From assembly GCA_037179515.1 (NCBI GenBank), contig JAXCGZ010017753.1, positions 1-20,000 of the forward strand: 20,000 nucleotides of DNA, given 5' to 3'. The position numbers and the translations under genes were made by a program. Below the pieces are notes generated by a model. That model saw only the letters and a list, made by a program, of their open reading frames with translations. It did no database searches and was not told where the DNA came from. The stretch is from Halocaridina rubra (lineage: Eukaryota; Arthropoda; Malacostraca; Decapoda; Atyidae). Shown piece after piece: positions 10,501 through 19,425 of the stretch. Position 1 is the stretch's first letter. The number at the start of each line of letters is the position of its first letter.

Positions 10501-11667
10501 TATATATACAGTAGTCCTTTGTACATTTCCATGGCCACTAATAAAAGATGCAATATTTAAAAAAATATTGTTATGAAATAAACTAAGTAATAGCTGTAAA
10601 TTCAAACATCTTAAAATTCAAATTCAAAGAGTTATATAAGAAAAGTATTAAAATGCTAAACGCATATAAAAAAAACATCCCATATACCAATTAAACAAGG
10701 AAAAGAGAATTTAATTTTTGAAAATTCATGAAGTGAACTTTATTAAAGACCTCTCATGAGATTTTCCATAGTCTGTGTTTTCCAATTATGCTTCCTTCCT
10801 ATAGTCACATGACACTATCTTCCACCAAAGACAAATTGACTTCTGGCAACCGTAGTTATGCAAAACAAATATAGAAAGGGAGCAAGCTTTTAGAAATGCC
10901 AATTCAATTACATGAAATGTGTAAAAGCTACTGTCGATGCGTAGTTTCACGCGAAGATACTTTCGTATTGAGAGAATTTGGTACGATACTCAATATTCTA
11001 ACATATATTAGTAGGCATTGATTAAATAGGTCAAAATATATAAGGCACTATTTCAAGCAAAAATTCAAATGCCATTTTAACACAATGTATATATAAAAAA
11101 AATCATTAATCAGGCAGCATATTATGTATTTAATGATCTTTCAAATGTTTAATGATAAAGTGCTTATAAATGCCATAGAACATAACTAATAAAGCAACTC
11201 ACAGCATAGAAAAGTGAAAATATTAGCAATTTTTTCAATATAACTAATAGATTATACATGTTTGCACTGTATATCCTCACATGCTGATAACTAATATAAC
11301 AATATTTTCAAATTCTATAAATTTATGAATTTTAACAAGATGACATACATTGCTGTGGAACTAAGCTGGCCACAAATGTAAAAAAAAGTCTTGATGTAGG
11401 AAGGGCTCAATATGCTCTATCATCTTGACCTCAAAATCGGCTTCAGGGATGTATGGATCATCCCTTTCCATCTCTGCTCCCTTATCCCTTTTGGTCCTCT
11501 TGGGACATTCAGGGAAAACAAATGTGAAACTCTTACTGCCTCTACCACAAGTCACATCCCAGAACTACATGCATATAACAAAGGAATACAAGCCTCACCT
11601 CATCGTTATTTTTACCCTTGAATGAATACAATGCTTCAACAACAATTATATCATCATCATTTGCCAT
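4346..11667 (-). CDS. PIX Rho-family guanine nucleotide exchange factor, 5' part of the gene (five coding exons)
   Basis: Orthologue of ARHGEF7 (beta-PIX/Cool-1) and Drosophila RtGEF. These proteins activate Rac/Cdc42, bind PAK through SH3 and GIT through the C-terminal tail, and act at focal adhesions and synapses (family knowledge). Exons on the minus strand are 11667-11599, 10144-10018, 6382-6202, 5897-5679 and 4544-4346. They splice in frame with phases 0, 1, 2 and 2 and end in phase 0, giving 265 residues. SH3 is about residues 8-62, with ALYSF, the WW pair at 42-43 and WFPSNY. A short Ser/Gln-rich linker precedes a DH domain from about residue 90, with [18 protein letters not shown] CR1 and [15 protein letters not shown] as its conserved C-terminal part. 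No calponin-homology domain precedes the SH3, as in the short beta-PIX and fly forms. PH and GIT-binding regions lie beyond the window. The ATG has A at -3 and G at +4. Confidence 0.93.
4545..5678 (-). other. PIX intron 4, AT-rich, nothing else recognised
   Basis: 1134 bp of AT-rich sequence bounded by GTGAGT and CTTAG on the minus strand. It has a short (AT)n at about 5288-5298 and poly-T/poly-G stretches near 4956-4970. I see no repeats with recognisable coding content. Confidence 0.6.
5679..5897 (-). CDS. PIX coding exon 4 (middle of DH domain)
   Basis: The acceptor is a ten-T tract plus CCTAG; the donor is GTGAGT after …AAG TAC AA (phase 2). Encoded sequence includes [44 protein letters not shown] and [16 protein letters not shown], which align residue for residue with beta-PIX wording such as GNLEEIC, QRVGGCFL and YCANHPSAV (recalled family sequence). 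Plus-strand open frames across this exon are antisense shadows. Confidence 0.93.
5898..6201 (-). other. PIX intron 3, GC-AG class
   Basis: 304 bp. On the minus strand it begins GCAAGTTATT and ends TTTTTTTTTTCCTAG. GCAAGT is the usual donor of the minor GC-AG subclass, still spliced by the major spliceosome. The assignment rests on reading phase; the exonic base before the donor is T rather than the usual G. Confidence 0.7.
6202..6382 (-). CDS. PIX coding exon 3 (linker and start of DH domain)
   Basis: Acceptor CTATCTAG precedes the exon; the split codon G|AT gives Asp. A Ser/Gln-rich linker ([20 protein letters not shown]) is followed by [20 protein letters not shown] and [15 protein letters not shown], the first helix of the RhoGEF domain. 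The exon is ended at 6202 (…GCA GAC AT) before GCAAGT, a GC-type donor, because the next exon needs phase 2. Every nearby GT donor gives phase 0 and would break the frame. With this junction the spacing to LLDAEYIQL equals that in beta-PIX as I recall it. Confidence 0.85.
6383..8600 (-). other. Left part of PIX intron 2, AT-rich, no gene recognised
   Basis: Intron 2 spans 6383-10017 (3.6 kb). This part is AT-rich with short A-runs. Open frames at 6601-6807 (minus), 7085-7384 (plus), 7892-8113 (plus) and 8144-8380 (plus) resemble no family I recognise and have AT-driven composition. The last may overlap the leader or terminal repeat of the Gypsy relic that follows, but I cannot define an LTR or primer-binding site. 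Confidence 0.5.
8611..9560 (+). pseudogene. Decayed gag of a Ty3/Gypsy retrotransposon, inside PIX intron 2
   Basis: Antisense to PIX. Several frames must be combined to read it. 8611-8829 has [20 protein letters not shown] and a GYKVF block, like the N-terminal gag pattern of arthropod Gypsy elements (…DFE.Y..RlE.fF.AN…..Y.lL). 8851-8923 has an HYKSK..ERVE-like piece in another frame. From 8924 comes [20 protein letters not shown] then [20 protein letters not shown] and ELTLNM, like the gag motif (E)SvadyvaaLr.la..C.Fg…L.drfv.Gl…..q..LL.e.eLTl. Around 9260-9440 a third frame has Cys-containing pieces ([22 protein letters not shown]) that look like eroded CCHC zinc knuckles. Stops and shifts make it non-functional. 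No protease, reverse transcriptase or integrase is visible. Family assignment is from remembered motifs. Confidence 0.72.
9625..9730 (-). mobile_element. Possible tRNA-derived SINE head
   Basis: On the minus strand GGTTTGAATCC (9653-9643) matches the pol III B box (GGTTCRANNCC) with one change and sits in a T-arm-like context (AAAGGTTTGAATCCTGGTC). About 60 bases upstream GGATAGTTGAATGAG (9714-9700) resembles an A box. The spacing suits a tRNA-like promoter, but no complete cloverleaf can be drawn, so a SINE relic is more likely than a tRNA gene. Confidence 0.4.
9731..10017 (-). other. 3' end region of the PIX intron following exon 2, nothing recognised
   Basis: AT-rich intron sequence up to the exon 2 donor at 10017. 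No further repeat or coding signal seen. Confidence 0.5.
10018..10144 (-). CDS. PIX coding exon 2 (bulk of SH3 domain)
   Basis: Begins after the acceptor CTCTACAG and encodes [20 protein letters not shown] then [20 protein letters not shown] and VQ. It ends one base into the next codon at a GTACTG donor. It carries the SH3 ligand-groove residues: the Trp pair of GGWWEG and the WFPSNY motif. In beta-PIX the second Trp of that pair (W43) is known to be needed for PAK binding, and here it also falls at residue 43 of the spliced protein. Confidence 0.93.
10145..11598 (-). other. PIX intron 1
   Basis: 1454 bp between GTGAGG (11598 downward) and CTCTACAG (ending 10145). Most of it is AT-rich and featureless. 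The exception is a GC-richer open stretch on the minus strand at 11361-11555, listed separately. Confidence 0.75.
11361..11555 (-). other. Unassigned open stretch of coding-like composition in PIX intron 1
   Basis: A 64-codon minus-strand frame with much higher GC and a less AT-biased residue mix than the surrounding intron. It includes [20 protein letters not shown], a charged [20 protein letters not shown] block and [14 protein letters not shown] recognise no family. It could be a fragment of a transposon protein or a retrocopied exon. It does not fit as an alternative exon of PIX, since SH3 exons 1 and 2 join perfectly without it. Confidence 0.3.
11599..11667 (-). CDS. PIX coding exon 1 (start codon, start of SH3)
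   Basis: Encodes 23 residues, [20 protein letters not shown] followed by NDE, and ends GAT GAG before the donor GTGAGG (11598 downward). The ALYSF signature is the first strand of an SH3 domain. Phase 0 joins exactly to LCFNKGD of the next exon, giving the continuous SH3 order ALYSF...NNDELCFNKGD. It is too short to appear as an open frame on its own; it was found by looking upstream of the SH3 exon. Confidence 0.9.
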
Positions 11668-11720
11668 GATTAATACAAATACAAGAAGGTTTACAGATGA
11701 TTACACGTCTGCCACATATT
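11668..11720 (-). other. Probable 5' UTR part of PIX exon with upstream splice acceptor
   Basis: On the minus strand TTTATTTATATTTTTCAG ends at 11721, directly followed by 53 bases and then the PIX ATG at 11667. This looks like a true acceptor, so transcription would begin in a further upstream non-coding exon. The leader contains ATG TGG CAG ACG TGT AAT then CAT CTG TAA (11717-11691), an 8-codon upstream frame out of register with the main one. Confidence 0.55.
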
Positions 11721-12062
<342 letters not shown>

Positions 12063-12600
12063 TAATTCCTCGCTATATCGCAATTCACCTTATGTGAATT
12101 CAGTGCATCGCAGGTTTTTATGGCGAGCATATGTATTTTATATCACAGATTTTCTGGGTATATCGTGGGAATCCACGATATGTGGAAATATTAAAATTTC
12201 CCATATTTTCATTATTTAATTGATAAAAAAAAGTATTTCCTAGTCTAAGAATAATAAAACTGTAAAAAATAGTAAAAAACATATATTTAAACATGTAACT
12301 CACAGAATTGCACCATATACAACACTATACCGGTATCGGCGTCTTGGAAAACGCAAAGGGTCGCACCTACGTGAGATAGTACACGGGATGCTATTGGCTG
12401 ATGGGTGGGAGATGACAAATCACAGAACTGTGTTCTCTATACAGGGGTGTGATTGACTTTTTGTTGAAGCTTGATTCTCCCAGCATCTTCTATTGTCTCG
12501 CCTCACCCATTCAGTTACTCACATGTGCGCCTTTCGCGTTGTGCCTCTTAATACGTTGTGCTTGTGTTTATGAAACTTTTGCTTTATTTCAACCCCTGCA

Positions 12601-14208
12601 ATGCCGCCCAAGAGTTCATCATCTCATAAGGCTTCTGGTAGTTAGCCTAAGTTGCAAAGAAAGAAGTTGACCAAAGCAGATAAGGTAAAACTGTTAGATA
12701 TGCTGAAGGAAGGAAGAGGTTTCTCGGCTATCGGCAGCCATTTCGGCATCAACGAATCCACTGTTTGCTACATCAAGAAGGACGAGGCGAATATCAGGAA
12801 GACAGCGACTCTTACTTTTAACAAAACAGGGAAGAGGGTCGTAACACCCCGCAATAAGATAATAGTGCGGATGGAATCTGCTTTGGCCCTGTGGGTTGCT
12901 GATTGCAGGAAGAAGAACATCAGCTTAGACACCAGTATCATACAAACAAAGGCGAAGAAGCTGTATGAAACATTCGCTGCAAACGAACCCGACGACAACA
13001 GTGGCAACTGTGAGGAGGAGGAGAATGAAGAAGAAATGGAAGATCCACAACCAGGAAACCATCGTTTGTTGCTAGCAAGGGATGGTTTACCATGGCGAAG
13101 CTGCCTCTGCAAATACAGCTGCAGCTGAAGATTATGTGAACAACGACTTCATGAAAATTAGTGGGGAAGGCGGTTATGCTCCTGAGCAAGTGTTCAACAT
13201 GGATGGGACTGGGATATTTTGGATGAGAATGCCGTCTCGAACTTTTCTTTTCAAGGAAGAAGCTAAAGCCCCTCGATTTAATGCGGGTTTTATGTTAAAG
13301 CCAGGGCTTAACTACAAGTCAAAGAACCCTAAGGCTTTGAAGAATAAAAACAAGAATCTGCTGCCAGCATATTGGATGCATAACCATAAGGCCTGGATCA
13401 CGAAAAGCCTCACATCAGACTAGTGTTACCAATGCTTTATCACTCAGGTCAGAGTTTATCTTGAGGAGAAGGGCCATGAATTTAAAGTCCTTCTGTTGAT
13501 GGATAATGCTGGTGGCCACGCAACTGATCTCCATTATGGCAGTGTTCAGGTAGAGTTTCTGCCACCGAATACGACATCACTGATTCAGCCTATGAATCAT
13601 GGCGTTATTCGTGAATTCAAGGCCCTCTACACACGAAATGCCCTGGCAAACCTGGCTGACTTCATGGATGTGGACAAAGAATTCGCACTAAAGGCGTACT
13701 GGTGTAATTACACGATTTGCTACATGCCCTCAAAATATTCAGAATGCACTCAAAGAGATGAATCCAGCCACAATCAATGCCAGTTGGTAGAAATTGTGGC
13801 CCGAAGTCATCTACAACTACAAGGGATTTGCTCCTGACCAAGTGCATAACTCAGCAGTTGAAAAAGCTGTGAAGTTGGCTACATTGCTAGGAGAAGGCTT
13901 TAAAGACTCACGAAGAAGTCAATGAACTGATCGACTGCCACTCGCAGTCGTTGACTGATGAAGACTTGGAGAAAATCAAAAAATAAGCGAGCGAAGAAGA
14001 GGAAGAACAACAACAGCAAGTGCATGATGAAGTCGAAGAACCTGGCCTTACACTCGAACGGCTCGCAGCCATGTATAACATGGCAAAAGAACTCCAACAA
14101 TTGTCGCAAGAGTGGGACGATATGGTTCGTTCGGTGCACTTCTGCAATATTATCGACGATGCCATGACTCCTTACAAGACCATCTTCACACAAAAGAAGA
14201 AACAGTGA
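12601..14208 (+). pseudogene. Tigger/pogo DDE transposase, degenerate near-full-length
   Basis: Starts MPPKSSSSHKASGS, then TAG at 12643. A helix-turn-helix DNA-binding domain follows (LTKADKVKLLDMLKEGRGFS then GINESTVCYIKKDEANIRK), then the second DNA-binding part (ALALWVADCRKKNI, QTKAKKLYETF) and an acidic linker. The frame changes near 13055-13085. The catalytic core reads GGYAPEQVFNMDGTGIFW (first Asp; usual DET is DGT), SRTFLFKEEAKAP, an in-frame gap before GFMLKPG, NLLPAYWMHN, TAG at 13421, LLMDNAGGHATDL (second Asp) and EFLPPNTTSLIQPMNHGVI, where the third catalytic Asp of QPMDQG is Asn. Another shift near 13725 leads to the C-terminal tail (NELIDCHSQSLTDED, TLERLAAMYNMAKELQQL, ending TQKKKQ, stop 14208). 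It cannot be functional. Length and domain order match a whole transposase, making this the best guide to the family's coding content. Confidence 0.92.
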
Positions 14209-14264
14209 CAGCAACTCCCCATTATCATGTTCTTTTGTTATATTTTTAATACCATACTACAGTA

Positions 14265-15370
14265 TTATATTCAGTTGTTGCATAATAAAAAAAAATAAGG
14301 TTTCTAGTCTAGCTTTTCATTTTTTTTATGTTAGCTTTATTTATTTTTGCAGCTAGGGATTGGCTCTCCCACTTCCTCCTCTTCTCCTACCCTTATATCA
14401 AATGCTTGTCGTCTATTGCTCATCGTATATAGAGTGAGAAGAATGTGTATATATTTTTTATCTACATCATTACTGTAATTCAGGCATTGCATAATGAAAA
14501 AGAAATCTAGTATTCTAGTCTTGCTTTTATTAATTTTTTTATGTTACAGTATCTTTATTTATATTTGATGCTAGGGGGTTGTTCTAACGCTTCCTCTTCC
14601 TCTTCTCCTACCGCTTAAGTCACATGCTCGCCGCCACCACAACGCTCATCCCATAACCGTTGGTCACAGATATAAAGTGAGTAGATTGTGTTTTATATTT
14701 TTTTTAGTTACAGTAATTCAGGCATTGCATAATGAAAAAATTTAGTTTTCTAGTCTTGCTTTTGTTAATTCTTTCTTTCGTTTGCAGATAGGGGTTCCTT
14801 CTCCTCTTCTCATACTGCTTAAGTCAATTGCTCACCACTAGGCTCGTCTCATGCATGTTGCTCACCACATAACAGAGTGAGTAGAATGTGAGCTATCTTT
14901 TTTTTTTTTTGGTTACAGTTATTCATGCATTGCATAATGAAAAATCTGTTTAGCTTTTTAGTCTTGCTTTTGTTAACTGTTTTTATTTTATCTTTGTATA
15001 CGTTTGCAGATGGGGTTCATTCTAACGCTTCACCCTCCTCTTCCGCTACCACTTATGTCACGTGCTTACTGCCACCACGCTCATCCCATGCCAGTTGCGC
15101 ACCATATATAGAGTGAGTAGCATGTGTTTTACATTTAGGCATTGCATGATGTCATTTTTTTTAGTTTTTAGTCTTGCTTTGGTTATGTTTTATTTTCATT
15201 TTATCTTTGTTTAGGCTTGCAGATATCTTTGTTTAGGCTTGCAGATAGAGATTTGTTCTCCCGCATCCTCCTCCTCTTTTCCTAAAGCTTAAGTTACGTG
15301 CTCACAGCCACCACACACGTCTAGGTGTATGTTGCCCACCGCATAACAGTGGTTTAATTTGCTTACTGTA
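14265..15370. repeat. Tandem array, about five units of 205-238 bp, following the transposase
   Basis: The marker GCATTGCATAATG or a variant recurs at about 14275, 14484, 14722, 14927 and 15139 (spacings 209, 238, 205, 212). Each unit has T-rich sequence with CTAGTCTTGCTTTTGTTAA, a pyrimidine tract ending in TTTGCAG or similar, a CTTCCTCTTCTCCTACC block, CTCATCCCAT and GTGAGTAG. Units are diverged, so the array is old. It lies in the 3' region of element C. Confidence 0.88.
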
Positions 15371-15383
15371 CAGTATATCTATA

Positions 15384-17061
15384 CAGTGTTTCTTCGTTTA
15401 TCGCGAAGGTTCGGTTCTGGGACCCGGCGCGATAGAGGAATTTTCACGAAGTAGGAATACCCTATATGTACATAGATATTTTAATTTATTTTTACGTTTA
15501 CACTGTATAAACTGTATAAACCCTCCCTGTACTGTTAACAAACAACTCTTTACTTCATAAATAACAGCATGCAAGCATAAATTTATATGAAAGTGATAGA
15601 TAAACTTACTGTGAATGAGGTGGTAATGACATGACATATTCATGTACATAGGCATTTTACAATTATTTTTACGTTTGCTGTATAAACCCTAACTGCGCTG
15701 TTAAAAAACCACCCATTACTTTATAAATAACAGCATGCAACGTTAATTTATATGTACGTGATAGGTAAACTTACCGTGAATGAGGTGGTAATGAGTTTGT
15801 AGATGCCACAGGAAATTATTACGCAGCCAATAACAGCTTTACAGCTGTTATTCATTGAGGTCAAAATAGCGGCCGACATCCATAAACCTTTTTCCTTCTA
15901 CCAACATATCTATGAGTTTCACCTTATCTGTTATGGTTAACATTTTCCTTTGCCACTTAGGCTCACTACCAGAAGCCTTAGAAGATGAAGGATGCTTGGG
16001 AGGCATTGCAAAGGTTAAAATACGTGAGTATAAAAATCACAAGCAAAACGTATTAATAAGCACAACGTGAACGGCGCACACGTGAGTTAGACTGAACGAG
16101 TGAGGCAAGAGAATGGAAGATGGTGGGAGAGCCAAACTTCAATGAAAAAGCCAATCAGACCCCATGATACAGATCTCTCACTCTTTGAGCCAATAGCATT
16201 CCATGAACTATCTCACGAAGGTGTGAGCCTTTGTCCGAAACGCTGATACCTGTATCGTATTTAACATGGTGCAATACTGTTAGTATTTATGTTTTTTACT
16301 ATTTTTTACTGTTTTATTATTCTTAGGCTAAGAAATACGAGTTTTTATCAATAAAATCATGAAACTACTGGAAATTTTAATATATATGCTAGCTCACGTA
16401 GGTGCAACCCCAATCCATTGTATGCTATCGGACAGTATTTCACATGATGCAATACCGTGAGTTATATATCTAAATTTATGTTTTTTACTATTTTTTAGTG
16501 TTTTATTACTCTTAGGCTAGGAAATACTTGTTTTATCAATAAAATAATGAAAATTTCAATATGTACTAATTCACGTAGGTGCGACCCTTTTAGTTTTCCG
16601 AAACGCTGATACCGGTATCGTATTTTACATGGTGCAATACTGTTAGTATTTGTGTTTTTTTTACTATTTTTTACTGTTTTATTATTCTTTGGCTAAGAAA
16701 AAAGTTTTTTTATCAATAAAATCATGAAACTACTGGAAATTTTAATATATGCTAGCTCAGGTAGGTGCGACCCTTTGCGTTTTTCGAAACGCTGATACCG
16801 GTATCGTACTTTCTATGGTGCAGAGTTACATGTTCAAATTTATGTTTTTTTACTATTTCTTACTGTTTTATTATTCGTAGGCTGGGAAATGAATTTTTTT
16901 TATAAATTAAATAATGAAAATTTTTTTTAATAAAAAAAATTACAATAATGAAAATTTTTATTTTTCTAATATTTTAATATTTTTGCATATACCCCCCCAA
17001 AAAAAAATCGCAGTACAGTGAATTCGCGAGGGAAGAAACGCGAAAAAGTGAAGGATCACTG
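15384..17061 (-). mobile_element. Non-autonomous Tigger derivative (element B)
   Basis: The left terminus CAGTGTTTCTTCGTTTATCG at 15384 and the right terminus GGATCACTG ending at 17061 are inverted copies flanked by TA (15382-15383 and 17062-17063). Length is 1678 bp. The layout mirrors element A: subterminal repeats with TATATGTACATAGATATTTT (about 15466 and 15640), a transposase start on the minus strand (16006-15848), a leader with two CCAAT-like boxes (16149-16155, 16189-16195), then units with GAAACGCTGATACCGGTATC (16245, 16608, 16794). It lies in the tail of element C, so it is younger than C. Confidence 0.87.
15848..16006 (-). pseudogene. Tigger transposase N-terminal fragment (element B)
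   Basis: The ATG at 16006 opens MPPKHPSSSKASGSEPKWQR then KMLTITDKVKLIDMLVEGKR and FMDVGRYFDLNE, stopping at 15848-15850. This is the family's N-terminus plus the first helices of the pogo-type helix-turn-helix; full-length copies continue with a STVRYIKK-like helix. The stop and deletion remove the catalytic domain. Read with the copy at 12601 it identifies the host element as a Tigger deletion derivative. It retains more than the stub in element A. Confidence 0.85.
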
Positions 17062-17063
17062 TA

Positions 17064-17445
<382 letters not shown>

Positions 17446-17493
17446 TAATCCCTCGCTATTTCGTGGTTCACCTATCGCGAATTCAGTGAATCG

Positions 17494-17998
<505 letters not shown>

Positions 17999-18076
<78 letters not shown>
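17999..18076. repeat. (TA)n microsatellite
   Basis: TA repeats of about 78 bp directly between the right end of element E and the left terminus at 18077. Confidence 0.98.
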
Positions 18077-18079
<3 letters not shown>

Positions 18080-18155
18080 TGATCCCTCGTTTATCGCGAG
18101 GGTTAGGTGCCGGGACCCGTCGCGATAGGTGAATTTTTGCAAAGTAGAAACAACT
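18077..18155. mobile_element. Solo Tigger terminal repeat (element F left end)
   Basis: CAGTGATCCCTCGTTTATCG begins at 18077, followed by CGAGGGTTAGGTGCCGGGAC and CCGTCGCGATAGGTGAATTT, the same terminal repeat type as element B. No matching right end was identified; it may pair with the D-type end at 19323. Confidence 0.65.
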
Positions 18156-18407
18156 TAAAAAAAAATATATCATTTTTCTTTCTTCTACTTTTTTTTTTAA
18201 GATTTTTGTGACACCAGGATGGACCAAAAAATTAGAAAATAAAACAGCCTTTATCAGGCTGTAAAGAGAAACAGATGGAGAGTGTAATGACCTGTCAGAT
18301 GTGAAGGGATTATAAAAGATGTGTTATGAATATCCAGCTCTCTGCTGGGTTTTAATATACCTCTGCATTACTCTCATGATGTCTATTCCATAAATTCTCC
18401 TCAGATA

Positions 18408-18410
18408 TTC

Positions 18411-18468
<58 letters not shown>

Positions 18469-18517
18469 CATTATTATTATTTTTAACAATAATTTTCCTT
18501 TGATGATGATTGTGTAG

Positions 18518-18590
<73 letters not shown>
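18408..18590. repeat. (ATT)n microsatellites of the left arm
   Basis: Two ATT trinucleotide tracts, about 18408-18480 and 18519-18590, separated by a unique 38-bp piece (ACAATAATTTTCCTTTGATG and following). Confidence 0.97.
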
Positions 18591-18591
<1 letters not shown>

Positions 18592-18664
18592 GAATTTGTA
18601 ATTGAACCATTATTTTTACAATAAATAATGTAGTTTTGGTTGAATGAACAAGAGTTAATTAAAG

Positions 18665-18666
<2 letters not shown>

Positions 18667-18749
<83 letters not shown>

Positions 18750-18760
18750 CTCTCTCTCTC
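18667..18760. repeat. (TC)n microsatellite in the fold-back centre
   Basis: About 94 bp of TC dinucleotides with one G interruption near 18747. It occupies the unpaired centre of the long inverted repeat. Ser-Leu repeat frames across it are not genes. Confidence 0.98.
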
Positions 18761-18877
18761 CAACATTCTATTCTACCCAACCCCCCACACTCTCTTTGTC
18801 CCAGCCAACTAGGGAGGGGCACTGTACACAGTTATTAAAGTAAATAAACCAACAGATAGACAAACCATGATGAGCCC

Positions 18878-18879
<2 letters not shown>

Positions 18880-18923
<44 letters not shown>

Positions 18924-18987
18924 TAATAATAATAATAATAATGATAATGATTTCCACAATCATCATCAAAGGAAAATTATTGTTGCC

Positions 18988-19030
<43 letters not shown>
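18880..19030. repeat. (AAT)n microsatellites of the right arm
   Basis: Two AAT tracts, about 18880-18950 and 18988-19030, the mirror counterparts of the ATT tracts in the left arm, separated by the inverted copy of the same unique spacer. Confidence 0.97.
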
Positions 19031-19322
19031 TCTAAGGATGAATTATTGGAATAGACATCATGAAAGTAATGCAGAGGTATATTAAGACCCAGCAGAGAGC
19101 TGGAGATTCATTACACATCTTTTATAATCCCTTCAACATCTGACAGGTCATTACACTCTCCATCTCTGTTTCTCTTTACAGCTTGATAAAGGCTATTTTA
19201 TTTTATCATTTATTGGCATATCCTGGTGTCATAACAATCTTTAAAAAAAAAAAAAAATATGGCCAAAAAAAAAAATCACGATACAGTCAATTCACGAGAG
19301 GTGAATCGCGATAGAGCGAGGG

Positions 19323-19326
19323 ATAT

Positions 19327-19422
<96 letters not shown>
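19323..19422. repeat. (TA)n microsatellite
   Basis: TA repeats with one phase slip near 19337, running from the right end of D to the terminus CAGTATTACCCCAG of element G at 19423. Confidence 0.97.

Positions 19423-19425
<3 letters not shown>

Larger units (their letters stand above)
18199..19243. repeat. Long imperfect inverted repeat (fold-back), about 1.05 kb
   Basis: The left arm (18199-18590) and right arm (18880-19243) are reverse complements with scattered mismatches and small indels. Left-arm landmarks GACACCAGGAT, CAGATGGAGAGTGTAATGAC, CAGCTCTCTGCTGGG, TATACCTCTGCATTACT and AATTTTCCTTTGATGATGAT all recur inverted in the right arm in mirrored order. Trinucleotide microsatellites sit at mirrored places: (ATT)n at 18408-18480 and 18519-18590, (AAT)n at 18880-18950 and 18988-19030. 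The 289-bp centre (18591-18879) is not symmetric and holds a (TC)n tract. No coding frame is recognised. It could be a fold-back element or an inverted duplication of a microsatellite-bearing sequence. Confidence 0.9.

Noticed and set aside
13768..14214. Minus-strand frames opposite the C-terminal part of the element C transposase
   Set aside because: Antisense of a Glu-rich coding region, giving Ser/Phe/Leu-rich shadows; the plus strand carries the family motifs.
14265..15370. CRISPR-like regular repeats
   Set aside because: Units are over 200 bp, diverged along their whole length and lie in a transposon of a eukaryotic genome, so this is a tandem array and not a CRISPR.
18401..18959. Poly-Asn, Ser-Leu and poly-Leu frames
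   Set aside because: Translations of ATT/AAT and TC microsatellites inside the long inverted repeat.
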